Positions 37,135 through 46,673 of a stretch of DNA of 64,000 nucleotides are shown here, one piece after another. The stretch comes from Mesobacillus jeotgali. Its GTDB lineage: Bacteria > Bacillota > Bacilli > Bacillales > Cytobacillaceae. The stretch is taken from the NCBI RefSeq assembly GCF_900166585.1, contig NZ_FVZC01000008.1:434001-498000 (forward strand), read 5' to 3'. A program made the translations under genes and the position numbers. The first letter of the stretch is position 1. Every line of letters starts with the position of its first letter. The notes under the pieces were generated by a model. The model was not told where the DNA came from. It worked only from the letters and a program-made list of their open reading frames with translations, and searched no databases.

Positions 37135-37462
37135 TTGTTTGGAAGGGCGTCTAGTTTGGTAACGAGCTAGAGTATAACTGGGTGAATTGCTGGAACTTCC
37201 TAAAGCTTCATCAACCACAACGTAACTGGAAACGGTTAGCGTGAGGGTCTGAGAATGATGAGGATGTTACAATGGACAATCAGCAGCCAAGCTCCTGTGA
37301 GGAAACTCTGGAGAAGGTTCAACGACTAGGGAACACGGTCTAAGGCATACGCTAAGACTATGAATCTCGTAGGGCAGCCAATGCTGTTCGAAGTGCCCAG
37401 CCCCTTGAAAGATAAGGGTGAAGATATAGTCTATTCTGTCACTGAAAGGTACAGTCGCAAAG
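37108..37462 (+). ncRNA. Group I intron (IA-like) in the flagellin gene
   Basis: The core helices can be drawn by eye. P1: exon AUGCCU (37102-37107) with IGS GGGCGU (37145-37150), ending in the required U-G pair. P2: 37151-37158 with 37163-37170, GUAA loop. P3: ACTGGGT (37177) with ACACGGT (37333). P4: TTGCTG (37187) with CAGCAG (37281). P6: CTCC/GGAG, capped by a GAG-GAAA-CTC P6a. P7: GACTA (37324) with TAGTC (37427) in AAGATATAGTC. P9: 37436-37454 with GAAA loop. The last base, G at 37462, fits a UU/AA P9.0; G at 37468 is an alternative end. It contains no endonuclease gene of its own. About 355 bases. Confidence 0.87.
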
Positions 37463-37507
37463 CAAGCGAACCAACAACCACAAGGAGTTCTTCAACTTCT
37501 TCGTTAA
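37463..37507 (+). other. hag: 3' exon of hag
   Basis: CAA GCG AAC CAA CAA CCA CAA then GGA GTT CTT CAA CTT CTT CGT TAA. This is the canonical flagellin C-terminus [14 protein letters not shown], in phase with exon 1 for either proposed 3' splice site. A strong terminator begins ten bases after the stop, as expected for the true end of hag. Confidence 0.85.
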
Positions 37508-37516
37508 TTTTAATAG

Positions 37517-37550
37517 AGGATGGGCGTTTTATAAACGTCCATCCTTTCTT
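37517..37550 (+). terminator. Terminator of hag
   Basis: AGGATGGGCGTTT pairs with AAACGTCCATCCT, then TTTCTT. The same hairpin holds the last codons of the antisense endonuclease relic. Confidence 0.85.
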
Positions 37551-38382
37551 AATTCTCGGATTTTATAGACGATTGACCAGTATGAACGATTAAGTGCATT
37601 TGCAATTGTCTGATCAGTGTAATTATTCTTTTTTAATTCAATGATTTTATTAACATCTTCTTCAGTGTAGTTTCTCCACCTCTCCGAATCGGAAGATAGA
37701 ATTTGAAAGCCAGGATATAGTTCCTGCAATTTTACTTTTTCAAGTTCAAATCTCATTTTCCAGTCTTTTTTGTAGTCCATTGTACATCCTTCTGCAGACT
37801 TTTCAATTAACTCTAAAAATTTAATAGTGTCACTAACCTTTGTTAGCTTTTAAAAGTGGCCGAATCCATCTTTTCTTTTACTAGGTTTAAAATTAATACC
37901 AAATGTTTGACTGATATGTTTCTGAAGATGCAGTAAATCGTCTTGTGGGAAGTTTTGAAGGTATAAGTAAATGTGAGGGGTGAGGTATATTTGTTTATTT
38001 AAGACATTGACCCTTTTTGATATGCATAGAGATCCATCTTCTAAATAAAGAACAGCTAGAAAAACAGGCATTGTACATAAAGGTAAGAGTTCATATGGTA
38101 ACTGCTTGTTACCTTCTTTGTTGTAAAAGTGTGAATAAAATTAGTGAATAAACTGTTAGATTTAGAAACTAAGTATGTTTTTGAAGACCGTAAATAAAAC
38201 AAGTTGGGAATCATCCTAGCTTTCCATTCCCGATAACCGAGTTGGTTTAAACTAAAGTGTTCACGATAGCTATTATTCTTTCTTCGGCTTCCTGGATATA
38301 TTTCGCCATCTGCCATGATACTTGTTATCAATATATTTATTTGTTCCATTGATAGACTTTCAAAGAGATCCTTCATGCTCAT
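37529..38382 (-). pseudogene. Broken LAGLIDADG homing endonuclease, antisense to hag
   Basis: One gene in three pieces. Piece 1 (38382 leftwards) has motif one in ILITSIMADGEIYPGSRRKN and ends after about 80 matching residues. A -1 frameshift near 38125 leads into piece 2: FYNKEGNKQLPYELLPL, motif two in FLAVLYLEDGSLC, and LTPHIYLYLQNFPQDDLL. A TAA at 37850, where Leu TTA is expected, stops it. The frame then stays open to 37529 with a Myb-like helix-turn-helix (YTEEDVNKIIELKKNN). The layout is a two-motif LAGLIDADG enzyme with a C-terminal DNA-binding domain. It keeps a good AGGAGG site. Probably the former mobility partner of the adjacent intron. Confidence 0.82.
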
Positions 38383-38453
38383 TACCTCCTTCTTTTAGAA
38401 AAAAGGAACGAGTGTTCTATTTTATTTTATCAAATTGAATAAGATTAATAAAC

Positions 38454-38480
38454 TAAACAAACTAGCCCATTCTCCGATAA
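38454..38480 (+). promoter_or_regulatory. SigD promoter of flaG-fliD
   Basis: TAAA, 15 bases, TCCGATAA, 38 bases before flaG. Confidence 0.82.
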
Positions 38481-38517
38481 TAAAAGTAAAAGAATTTATA
38501 TTCAGGGGGACCCGGAG

Positions 38518-38883
38518 ATGATTGATCGCTTATCATCCAATCAATTTACCTCACAACTCAGAATCACTGATACCGGTGATACAACTATCCAGAGTCAGGA
38601 AGAAGGACAAGAAACATCGACAGAAGTAACCGAAGGAAATCAAGAAAGTATCACTTTCCCAAAAGAAAAGGTAAAAGAAATTGTCGATGGCATGAATAAA
38701 TTCATGGAAGCATCACCCACAGCTTTAAAATTCGAATTCCATGAAAAGCTGAATGAATACTATGTCAAAATCATTGACGAAAAAACGAAGGAAGTTGTAA
38801 GAGAAATACCCCCAAAGAAAATGCTCGATTTTTATGCGGCAATGACTGAATTCCTTGGACTAATGGTGGATAAAAAGATCTGA
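38518..38883 (+). CDS. flaG: Flagellar protein FlaG (YvyC)
   Basis: 121 residues. A variable N-terminus precedes the conserved LKFEFHEKLNEYYVKIIDEKTKEVVREIPPKKMLDFYAAMTEFLGL-type block near 75-115. FlaG affects filament length or capping. First gene of the flaG-fliD-fliS-fliT unit, 12 bases before fliD. Confidence 0.9.
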   Translation: MIDRLSSNQFTSQLRITDTGDTTIQSQEEGQETSTEVTEGNQESITFPKEKVKEIVDGMNKFMEASPTALKFEFHEKLNEYYVKIIDEKTKEVVREIPPKKMLDFYAAMTEFLGLMVDKKI

Positions 38884-38895
38884 AGGTGATTAAAA

Positions 38896-40977
38896 ATGGC
38901 GAATTTACGAATAGGCGGTTTGGCCAGCGGAATGGACATCGACCAGATTGTTGGCGACCTGATGAAGGCTGAACGAATGCCGCTTAATAAATTGAAACAA
39001 CAGAAGCAAATTCTGCAATGGCAGCGTGATGACTACCGTTCGATGAACAGTCTACTGTTGAATTTCAGGACGGAACTGACGAACATGAAGATGACTACTC
39101 AGTACCGGGCTAGATCGGTTACTTCGACGAATTCTGAGTTACTCACAGCAACAGCGAGTAGTGCGGCTTCGCAAGCTTCCTACACTATAAATAGTGTGAG
39201 CAGCTTAGCGTCTGCCGCCACTAAAGTAAGTGGAGGTATTTCGGCATCGAAACTGGATAAAATTGACCCTGCTCAATCTCTTCTCAGTCAGCGGTCGAAA
39301 TTGGCTGATGCAGGAACCTTTCAATGGTCTAAAGGTGCCATAGGGAGCCAAACACTGAAGGGCGATGGCAACTTGGATCGTTTTAAACTGACTTTGAACC
39401 CGGGAGAGGTAATCGATACATCAAATGCTGAAAATATATCAATTAAAGTAAACGGCAAGACACTTAATGTGGTTGCTGGAGATACGAATACACAGCCACC
39501 AGCTGACACTGTGTTCATCGATACTGCGGGAAATCTAAAGTATAATTCAATCATCCCTAAGGATGCTACAATAAAAGTTGATTATATTTTGCAAGAAAAA
39601 ATTGATACAAAGCCACTTGCCGCGGGCACAACTGATTTTCAGATGGGTACAATGCCATTATCCAGCTTTAAATTAGAAAAGGGCGGAACCGTATATACTG
39701 CAGGACCGGCTGATCCAGTCACCGGAAAAAGCTCTTTAGTTGATGGTGGAGGGAATTCCATCGGTTCCATCAACCTGGAGACTGGCAAAGTGGAATTTGA
39801 TGCTGCTCTTACTGCTGATGAGAATGTGAAAGTTTCCTATACTCAAAATTATTCAACATTCAATATAACTACCCAGACATCAAAGGGTTCTATAAAAGAA
39901 AATTTCCTAATTTCCGCTACTGAGTCGTTAAATCAAGTCATTAATAAGGTAAATATATCTAATGCGGGAGTCACCATGTTCTATGATTCTTATTCTGATC
40001 AGATTTCCATCACAAGGAACGAAACAGGGGATTACCTTACTAACGGAAGCTTGTCAGATGATACGTATAAAATTAACCAGATAGCGGCTGGTGGTTTGTT
40101 TGCTTCGAGTGTATTAAAGATTGATAATCTTGATGTAAATGGCACCAATGCTGTATTTAATATCAATGGTTTGAATACAAGCCGGGCAACGAATACATTT
40201 GAAATGAATGGTGTAACTTTTACTTTAAAAAATAAATTTGATACTGCTACAACACCAGTTTCCTTGTCGGTTAACAATGATTCTAACAAGGTATTTGACA
40301 ACATAAAAGCTTTTGTTGAAAAGTACAACGAATTAATTGATAAAATACAAAAGAAGACATCTGAAGAGTATTACCGTAGCTATAAGCCGCTGACTGATGA
40401 GCAGCGTGAATCTCTTTCTGAGAAACAGCAGGAGCAATGGGAAGAAAAGGCAAAGAGTGGGCTGCTCAAACGAGATCCAATCCTTACTGGGGTTCTTGGT
40501 GGCATGCGAAGTGACTTTTACGCACCAGTCAAAAATGCAACTATAGATCCGCTCATGAACCAGTTGGCTAGTATCGGAATTAAAACAACCGCCAACTATC
40601 TAGAGGGCGGCAAGCTCGAGATTAATGAGGCAGCTTTGAAGAAAGCAATTGAAGATAATCCTGAGTCTGTTGAGAACCTGTTCCGTGGGACAGGAAGAAC
40701 AAGTGACGAACAAGGGATTGTTCACCGTTTATATGAAACAGTAAATGGAGCAATGGACAAGCTTAAGGCACGTGCAGGGAATTCATTCTCTACCACGAAA
40801 CAGTTTACGCTTGGCCGCCAGCTGGATAATGTAGATAATCAAATCAATCGTTTTGAATCACGATTGACTCAAGTCGAGGACCGCTATTGGCGCCAATTTA
40901 CAGCAATGGAAAAAGCAATTCAGAAGGCGAATAGTCAGTCAGCCTATATAATGCAACAATTTAGCGGTGGAAATTAA
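38896..40977 (+). CDS. fliD: Flagellar filament cap protein FliD
   Basis: 693 residues. N-terminal RIGGLASGMDIDQIVGDLMKAERMPL and C-terminal LDNVDNQINRFESRLTQVEDRYWRQFTAMEKAI are the cap-protein hallmarks. It is longer than B. subtilis FliD (about 500), with extra beta-rich domains in the middle (roughly 120-330), as is common in environmental bacilli. It caps the filament and guides flagellin folding. Confidence 0.95.
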   Translation: MANLRIGGLASGMDIDQIVGDLMKAERMPLNKLKQQKQILQWQRDDYRSMNSLLLNFRTELTNMKMTTQYRARSVTSTNSELLTATASSAASQASYTINSVSSLASAATKVSGGISASKLDKIDPAQSLLSQRSKLADAGTFQWSKGAIGSQTLKGDGNLDRFKLTLNPGEVIDTSNAENISIKVNGKTLNVVAGDTNTQPPADTVFIDTAGNLKYNSIIPKDATIKVDYILQEKIDTKPLAAGTTDFQMGTMPLSSFKLEKGGTVYTAGPADPVTGKSSLVDGGGNSIGSINLETGKVEFDAALTADENVKVSYTQNYSTFNITTQTSKGSIKENFLISATESLNQVINKVNISNAGVTMFYDSYSDQISITRNETGDYLTNGSLSDDTYKINQIAAGGLFASSVLKIDNLDVNGTNAVFNINGLNTSRATNTFEMNGVTFTLKNKFDTATTPVSLSVNNDSNKVFDNIKAFVEKYNELIDKIQKKTSEEYYRSYKPLTDEQRESLSEKQQEQWEEKAKSGLLKRDPILTGVLGGMRSDFYAPVKNATIDPLMNQLASIGIKTTANYLEGGKLEINEAALKKAIEDNPESVENLFRGTGRTSDEQGIVHRLYETVNGAMDKLKARAGNSFSTTKQFTLGRQLDNVDNQINRFESRLTQVEDRYWRQFTAMEKAIQKANSQSAYIMQQFSGGN

Positions 40978-41005
40978 AATGCCCTTTTAAAAAGGAGATT
41001 AAAAT

Positions 41006-41407
41006 ATGGCTCTAACTAATCCTTACCAATCTTACCAGCAAAACTCTGTCAACACTGCGTCACCTGGTGAATTGACATTAATGTTATACAACGGCTGCTT
41101 GAAGTTTATCAATTTGGCAAAGCATGCGATTGAAACAGAGGACATTCAGGCGAAAAACACAAATATCCAGAAGGCACAGAAGATTGTGCAAGAGTTGATG
41201 GTCACGCTAAATATGAATCTCGAATTATCACAAAATATGATGCCTATATACGACTTTATGAATCGTAGGTTAATCGACGCGAACATTAAGAATGACACTG
41301 CGATTTTGGAAGAAGTGGAGGATCTTGTCACGGACTTCCGTGATACGTGGAAACAGGTCATCCAGCTGAATCGCCAGAAGCAGCACGGTCAGGGTGGAGC
41401 AGTCTAA
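41006..41407 (+). CDS. fliS: Flagellin export chaperone FliS
   Basis: 133 residues. NPYQSYQQNSVNTASPGELTLMLYNGCLKFI and DFRDTWKQV are the FliS signature. It keeps flagellin soluble for export. AAGGAG ribosome site. The stop overlaps the fliT start by one base. Confidence 0.95.
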   Translation: MALTNPYQSYQQNSVNTASPGELTLMLYNGCLKFINLAKHAIETEDIQAKNTNIQKAQKIVQELMVTLNMNLELSQNMMPIYDFMNRRLIDANIKNDTAILEEVEDLVTDFRDTWKQVIQLNRQKQHGQGGAV

Positions 41408-41751
41408 TGAGTGCTGTCCTTCAGTTTCATCAGCTGACTATTGAACTTATACACTTTTTGGAAAATGCTGATATAGATCGCGATGATAAAATCACTCAAA
41501 CTGAAGCGTTACTGAGCCAACGAGAGGCACACATGATGGCGATTGTTCCCCCTTATACATCCGAGGAAATGGCAGCAGGGAAGGAAATCAATCAGCTGAA
41601 TATGAAACTTTCTCAGCTTTTAAAAGTTGAAAAGGCTTCGGTTCAAAAAGATATTAAAGGTTTGCAATCAAAAAAAGAATCCAATACAAAATATGTCAAT
41701 CCGTATCAAAGTCTTTCAACGGATGGCATGTATTACGACAGGAGAAAATAG
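41407..41751 (+). CDS. fliT: FliT-like flagellar chaperone
   Basis: 114 residues, helical, directly after fliS (TAATG overlap). The C-terminal NPYQSLSTDGMYYDRRK resembles the tail of Bacillus FliT/YvzD proteins; the rest is weakly conserved. It should bind FliD. A longer frame begins inside fliS but the overlapping ATG is the natural start. Confidence 0.75.
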   Translation: MSAVLQFHQLTIELIHFLENADIDRDDKITQTEALLSQREAHMMAIVPPYTSEEMAAGKEINQLNMKLSQLLKVEKASVQKDIKGLQSKKESNTKYVNPYQSLSTDGMYYDRRK

Positions 41752-42132
41752 GTGAACGTGTTAAGCGAAGAAAAATTTCTTTTGGTCAATCAGTATATTG
41801 GATTACTGGATATCATCGAAGAAGCTTTTGGCCACATCTTTCTTTGTCTAGAGGAACTTAGGTTTGAGGATGCTGGAAATTTGGGGCATGACATCCTGGC
41901 GGCTTTTTGTCAGATTCATCAGACTAACCAGGTTCTTGCTGAGCATTTTTCCGATCGACCAGGCATACTGAACAAGTTCGAAGATTTTGAGTCTGTTTTG
42001 GAGAAGGCTCAACCAATCCAATACACTAACTACACTTTATGGAAAGGTATCTTAGGAGAAAGCATCTATCCTGCTTTTTCCGAATGGTACAGGGAAATCA
42101 ATAAACAATTCCGCTCTTATTTCATCAACTGA
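41752..42132 (+). CDS. Uncharacterised helical protein at the end of the fliD operon
   Basis: 126 residues, no family I recognise. Acidic and mostly helical with LLDIIEEAFGHIFLCLEEL, FEDFESVLEKAQPI and a C-terminal YREINKQFRSYF. The start is GTG (or a second GTG two codons on) after GGAGAAAATAG, directly after the fliT stop, and a terminator follows, so it is the last gene of the flagellar unit. A small export chaperone or flagellar regulator would fit the place, but this is only context. Confidence 0.7.
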   Translation: MNVLSEEKFLLVNQYIGLLDIIEEAFGHIFLCLEELRFEDAGNLGHDILAAFCQIHQTNQVLAEHFSDRPGILNKFEDFESVLEKAQPIQYTNYTLWKGILGESIYPAFSEWYREINKQFRSYFIN

Positions 42133-42157
42133 ACCGCCCAATTTCAGGCGGTTTTTA
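42133..42157 (+). terminator. Terminator of the flaG-fliD operon
   Basis: ACCGCC and GGCGGT around an 8-base loop, followed by T5. Confidence 0.82.
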
Positions 42158-42235
42158 CATATTAGGACAACCTGTATCAAATTATCCACTATTCCGACAG
42201 TAAAAACAGACATAAAATCGTCAAATCTTCAGACT

Positions 42236-42261
42236 GTTTTTGCAGGAGTTCTTTGGGGTAA
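42236..42261 (+). promoter_or_regulatory. Possible SigB promoter of hpf
   Basis: GTTTTT, 14 bases, GGGTAA, close to the SigB pattern GTTTAA-N12/14-GGGTAT and fitting the stress control known for yvyD in B. subtilis. A SigA reading (TAAAAT as -10) is possible too. Confidence 0.5.
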
Positions 42262-42307
42262 AATAGAATTAGTAATACATAGTCATATCCCAAAGGAGGA
42301 GTCCACT

Positions 42308-42853
42308 ATGAACTACAACATTCGTGGAGAAAACATTGAGGTAACGCCAGCAATCAGAGAGTATGTTGAGAAAAAGATTGCGAAGCTTGACCGGTATTTC
42401 ACCGAGTCACCCAATGCCAATGTGAACGTGAACCTGAAAGTGTACCAGGATAAGAAATCAAAAGTTGAAATTACAATTCCGATGAAGGACCTTGTGCTCC
42501 GCGCCGAGGAAGTTCATGAAGATATGTATGCTGCAATCGACTTGATTACGGATAAGCTTGAGCGCCAGATCCGCAAGCACAAAACAAAGGTCAACCGCAA
42601 ATTCCGTGAAAAGGAAAGCCTGAAGGATTACGCTCCAATTTTCACAGAAGTTGAGAATGTGGAAGAAGATGACGATCTTGAGGTTGTCCGTACTAAGAGC
42701 TTCGACCTGAAGCCAATGGACAGCGAAGAAGCGATCCTGCAGATGAACATGCTGGGCCACAGCTTCTATGTATTCACAAACGCTGAAACAAACCAAACAA
42801 ATGTCGTTTATAAGCGTAACGACGGCCGTTATGGTCTAATTGAAGCACAATAA
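42308..42853 (+). CDS. hpf: Ribosome hibernation promoting factor, long form
   Basis: 181 residues. N-terminal HPF domain (MNYNIRGENIEVTPAIREYVEKK) and C-terminal dimerisation domain (KSFDLKPMDSEEAILQMNMLGHSFYVF) as in long HPF. It pairs 70S ribosomes into inactive 100S dimers in stationary phase. Good AAAGGAGGAG site; own promoter and terminator. Confidence 0.97.
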   Translation: MNYNIRGENIEVTPAIREYVEKKIAKLDRYFTESPNANVNVNLKVYQDKKSKVEITIPMKDLVLRAEEVHEDMYAAIDLITDKLERQIRKHKTKVNRKFREKESLKDYAPIFTEVENVEEDDDLEVVRTKSFDLKPMDSEEAILQMNMLGHSFYVFTNAETNQTNVVYKRNDGRYGLIEAQ

Positions 42854-42867
42854 TCATCTAACACTCC

Positions 42868-42899
42868 ACCCACAGCCAGAAATTGGCTGTGGGTTTTAT
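42868..42899 (+). terminator. Terminator of hpf
   Basis: ACCCACAGCCA and TGGCTGTGGGT around a short loop, then TTTTATT. Confidence 0.9.
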
Positions 42900-42964
42900 T
42901 GTGTTCTTTTGAAGGAAAAATTATACCGAGTGACGAAATACTTTTTCACAGGAGGCGATACATA

Positions 42965-43807
42965 ATGACATTTTCAATCGTAGGTTATGATCCGCGGGAA
43001 AAGGAATGGGGGATTGCGGTACAATCTAAATTCCTTGGCGTAGGGGCCGTCGTGCCTTTTGCCAAGGCAGGGGTCGGTGCTGTTGCTACACAGTCTTACG
43101 CAAATACTGCGTACGGGCCACAGGCGCTTGAGCTAATGGCCCAGGGGAAATCCGCTGAAGAAGCCATGGAACTGATTACAAAGGACGATCCAGATAAGGA
43201 AATGCGCCAGGTCGGCTTGATTGATGCAGAAGGTAACACGGCAACCTTTACTGGTACATATTGCTATGACTGGGCAGGCGGAGTGACGGGCAAGCATTTC
43301 GCAGCACAGGGAAATATTTTAGTAGATGAAAATACTGTTAAGGCGATGGCTGAAACCTTTGAATCTACTGAAGGCTCGCTCGCACACCGATTGCTTCAGG
43401 CGCTCAATGCCGGCCAGCAAGCGGGCGGCGACAGCAGGGGCCAGCAATCAGCAGCACTTCTTGTTGTTAAGGAAAAGGGCGGCTATGGAGGTTATAACGA
43501 CCGTTATATCGATCTTCGTGTCGATGACCATCCAGATCCAATAACGGAGCTGATCCGCATCTACGGCCTGCAGCAGCTTTATTTTGCCAAGGCAAAGCCG
43601 GAGAACGTGGTAGGTGTTGAAGGAAAAGTCAGGGAAACAGTCATCCAGCACCTCAAACGACTCGATTACCTGAAAGCAGATCCAGTAGATGATGCTGAAC
43701 TTCACAAGGCACTGACTGCCTATATCCATACTGAAAACTTCGAAGAGAGGGAGCAGGAGAAGGGCAAAATTGACCTGGAAGTTTTGGAGTTTATGAAAAA
43801 TCAATAA
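42965..43807 (+). CDS. DUF1028 family protein (Ntn-hydrolase-like)
   Basis: 280 residues. The N-terminus [23 protein letters not shown], then [17 protein letters not shown] and FAAQGNIL are the DUF1028 signature, a family with an Ntn-hydrolase fold and no agreed substrate. The frame extends 22 codons upstream, but the ATG after GGAGGCGATACATA is the start. Not part of the B. subtilis hpf-secA order, so this is a lineage-specific insertion between the two. Confidence 0.87.
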   Translation: MTFSIVGYDPREKEWGIAVQSKFLGVGAVVPFAKAGVGAVATQSYANTAYGPQALELMAQGKSAEEAMELITKDDPDKEMRQVGLIDAEGNTATFTGTYCYDWAGGVTGKHFAAQGNILVDENTVKAMAETFESTEGSLAHRLLQALNAGQQAGGDSRGQQSAALLVVKEKGGYGGYNDRYIDLRVDDHPDPITELIRIYGLQQLYFAKAKPENVVGVEGKVRETVIQHLKRLDYLKADPVDDAELHKALTAYIHTENFEEREQEKGKIDLEVLEFMKNQ

Positions 43808-43859
43808 TACACTAGTCCCCTGTCTGCCGGCAGTGGGACTTTTCACCTTTCCCCATTGG

Positions 43860-43888
43860 TTGTCACCCCCTGTCGTAAGTGGTAATAT
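43860..43888 (+). promoter_or_regulatory. SigA-type promoter of secA
   Basis: TTGTCA, 17 bases, TAATAT; leaves a leader of about 120 bases before secA. Confidence 0.6.
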
Positions 43889-44012
43889 AGAAAAAGAAAT
43901 AAATCGAATTTTTCTAAAAGGGATTCGGTGCATTCAGGGCGAATCTTTTTTCTTTGGGGCATTTTTTACAAATCGTATTCAACGAGATTCAATAGATAAA
44001 AGGAGCGTCTGT

Positions 44013-46526
44013 ATGGGGATTTTAACGAAAATTTTCGACCAGAATAAACGCGATATCAAAAGATTGACTAAAATGGCGGATCAGATTGATGCGCTTGCAG
44101 GCGATATAGAAAAGCTGACTGATGACCAGCTCAGAGAAAAGACAGAGGAGTTCAAGAACCGTTACCAGAATGGCGAGACTGCAGATGATATGCTTGTTGA
44201 AGCATTCGCGGTTGTCCGTGAAGGCGCTAAGCGTGTTCTTGGCCTGTATCCTTATAAGGTCCAGCTGATGGGTGGTATTGCCCTGCATGAGGGGAATATT
44301 GCTGAGATGAAGACTGGTGAAGGTAAAACCCTTACAGCAACAATGCCAGTTTACCTTAACGCGATCACTGGACGCGGTGTGCACGTTATCACGGTCAACG
44401 AATACCTTGCTAGCCGTGACGCCGTCGAGATGGGCAAGCTGTATGAGTTCCTTGGCCTTTCTGTAGGCTTGAACCTGAACAGCATGACGAAGGAAGAAAA
44501 GCAGGAAGCGTATCGCGCTGATATTACGTATGGTACGAACAATGAGTTCGGTTTCGACTACCTGCGTGACAACATGGTACTTTACACAGACCAGAAGGTT
44601 CAGCGTCAGCTGCACTTCTGTGTTATCGATGAAGTTGACTCCATCTTGATTGATGAAGCACGTACGCCATTGATCATTTCTGGGTCTGCACAAAAATCTG
44701 CGGCGCTTTACATCCAGGCGAATGCATTTGTTCGCACATTGAAGCGCGAAGAGGACTACACATATGATGAAAAAACAAAGGGTGTCCAGCTGACGGAAGA
44801 AGGGATTACCAAATCCGAGAGAGCTTTTGGCATTGATAACCTTTTTGACATCAAGCATGTGACACTGCTTCACCATATCAATCAGGCAATGAAGGCGCAC
44901 GCAAGCATGCACAAAGATGTTGATTACGTCGTCCAGGACGGCGAGATTGTCATCGTTGACCAGTTCACAGGCCGTCTGATGAAGGGCCGCCGCTACAGCG
45001 AAGGCTTGCACCAGGCGATCGAGGCGAAGGAAGGCCTTGATATCCAGAACGAAAGCATGACGCTTGCGACAATTACTTTCCAGAACTACTTCCGTATGTA
45101 TGAAAAGCTGTCAGGTATGACGGGTACAGCGAAGACAGAGGAAGAGGAATTCCGCAATATTTATAACATGAACGTTGTTGTCATCCCGACGAACCGTCCG
45201 ATTGCCCGTGACGACCGTCCGGATTTGATTTATGCATCGATGCAGGGCAAGTTCAAGGCAGTTGCTGATGACATCGCAGAACGCCACCAGGCTGGCCAGC
45301 CAGTTCTTGTTGGTACAGTTGCGATTGAAACATCTGAAATCATCTCTGCCTATTTATCGAAAAAAGGCATCAAGCACAATGTCCTGAATGCGAAAAATCA
45401 TGAACGTGAAGCGGAAATCATTGCTGAAGCCGGTCATCAGGGCTCGGTAACTATTGCTACAAACATGGCGGGCCGTGGTACAGACATCAAGCTTGGCGAG
45501 GGCGTAAAAGAGCTTGGCGGTCTTGCTGTTATTGGTACAGAGCGTCACGAGAGCCGTCGTATCGATAATCAGCTTCGCGGACGTTCCGGACGTCAGGGAG
45601 ACCCAGGTGTGACGCAGTTCTATCTTTCAATGGAAGATGAACTGATGCGCCGCTTTGGTTCAGATAATATGAAAACAATGATGGAGCGTCTTGGTATGGA
45701 TGACAGCCAGCCAATTCAGAGCAAGATGGTTTCTAGAGCGGTTGAATCCGCGCAAAAACGTGTTGAGGGCAACAACTTTGATGCCCGTAAGCAATTGCTT
45801 CAGTACGATGATGTCCTTCGCCAGCAGCGCGAGATCATTTACAAGCAGCGTGATGAGGTTCTTGAGTCTGAAAACCTTCGAAGCATCGTTGAAACTATGA
45901 TTCGATCTTCATTGGAGCGCAATGTCTCCGCTCATACTCCGGCAGGCGAGGAGATGGAAAAATGGGATCTGAACACAATCATCGACTATGTGAACGGCAA
46001 CCTGCTGCACGAAGGCGACATCACTGCCGAAGACCTTCGAGGCAAAGAGCAGGATGAAATCATCGAAGCGATCATGGCGAAGGTGAAAGAGCGTTATGAT
46101 GAAAAAGAAGAAATGCTGACTGACGAGCAAATGCGTGAGTTTGAAAAAGTCATCGTCCTTCGTTCAGTTGACTCAAAGTGGATGGACCACATCGACCAGA
46201 TGGACCAGCTGCGCCAGGGTATCCACCTGCGTGCTTATGGCCAGATCGATCCGCTTCGCGAATACCAGCATGAAGGCTTTGCAATGTTCGAAAACATGGT
46301 TCTTTCCATTGAAGACGATGTGGCGAAGTACATCATGAAGGCTGAAATCCGCAGCAACCTTGAGCGCCAGGAAGTAGCAAAAGGTCATGCGGTGAATCCG
46401 AAGGAAGACGAAGGCGGAAAAGTGAAGAAGAAGCCTGTTACTAAGTCTTTGGATGTTGGCCGTAATGACCCATGCATCTGCGGCAGCGGCAAGAAATACA
46501 AGAACTGCTGCGGCAAGGCAGAATAA
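44013..46526 (+). CDS. secA: Preprotein translocase ATPase SecA
   Basis: 837 residues. MKTGEGKTL (Walker A), [11 protein letters not shown] (Walker B/DEAD), the [12 protein letters not shown] region, [17 protein letters not shown] and a C-terminal zinc-binding [13 protein letters not shown]. It drives post-translational secretion through SecYEG. The frame stays open 60 codons upstream; the ATG after AGGAGCGTCT with [14 protein letters not shown] is the right start. Codon use is more GC-rich than in the WTA genes, as expected for a highly expressed gene. Confidence 0.98.
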   Translation: MGILTKIFDQNKRDIKRLTKMADQIDALAGDIEKLTDDQLREKTEEFKNRYQNGETADDMLVEAFAVVREGAKRVLGLYPYKVQLMGGIALHEGNIAEMKTGEGKTLTATMPVYLNAITGRGVHVITVNEYLASRDAVEMGKLYEFLGLSVGLNLNSMTKEEKQEAYRADITYGTNNEFGFDYLRDNMVLYTDQKVQRQLHFCVIDEVDSILIDEARTPLIISGSAQKSAALYIQANAFVRTLKREEDYTYDEKTKGVQLTEEGITKSERAFGIDNLFDIKHVTLLHHINQAMKAHASMHKDVDYVVQDGEIVIVDQFTGRLMKGRRYSEGLHQAIEAKEGLDIQNESMTLATITFQNYFRMYEKLSGMTGTAKTEEEEFRNIYNMNVVVIPTNRPIARDDRPDLIYASMQGKFKAVADDIAERHQAGQPVLVGTVAIETSEIISAYLSKKGIKHNVLNAKNHEREAEIIAEAGHQGSVTIATNMAGRGTDIKLGEGVKELGGLAVIGTERHESRRIDNQLRGRSGRQGDPGVTQFYLSMEDELMRRFGSDNMKTMMERLGMDDSQPIQSKMVSRAVESAQKRVEGNNFDARKQLLQYDDVLRQQREIIYKQRDEVLESENLRSIVETMIRSSLERNVSAHTPAGEEMEKWDLNTIIDYVNGNLLHEGDITAEDLRGKEQDEIIEAIMAKVKERYDEKEEMLTDEQMREFEKVIVLRSVDSKWMDHIDQMDQLRQGIHLRAYGQIDPLREYQHEGFAMFENMVLSIEDDVAKYIMKAEIRSNLERQEVAKGHAVNPKEDEGGKVKKKPVTKSLDVGRNDPCICGSGKKYKNCCGKAE

Positions 46527-46587
46527 AAGCTGCCGATCCTTCAGTACACTAACGCATCGGCGGTTAAGGCAGAATAAATTTTACAAT

Positions 46588-46618
46588 AAAGAGGGCCCGT
46601 TTTTCGGCTCTCTTTTTC
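46588..46618 (+). terminator. Terminator of secA
   Basis: AAAGAG...CGG/CTCTCTTT hairpin with a T-run. Just before it, GGCAGAATAAA from the secA end is repeated once (46511 and 46568 region). Confidence 0.6.
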
Positions 46619-46673
46619 CTTGAATCATACAATACGGTATAATAGTAATTAACTTTTTTATGAGGTGAACGAT

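Noticed and set aside
37360..37593. 77-codon plus-strand frame
   Set aside because: It starts inside the intron core and runs through the hag terminator; its sequence is explained by intron structure.
44022..45011. 329-codon minus-strand frame inside secA
   Set aside because: It lies fully opposite secA, matches no family and is explained by GC-rich third codon positions of a highly expressed gene.
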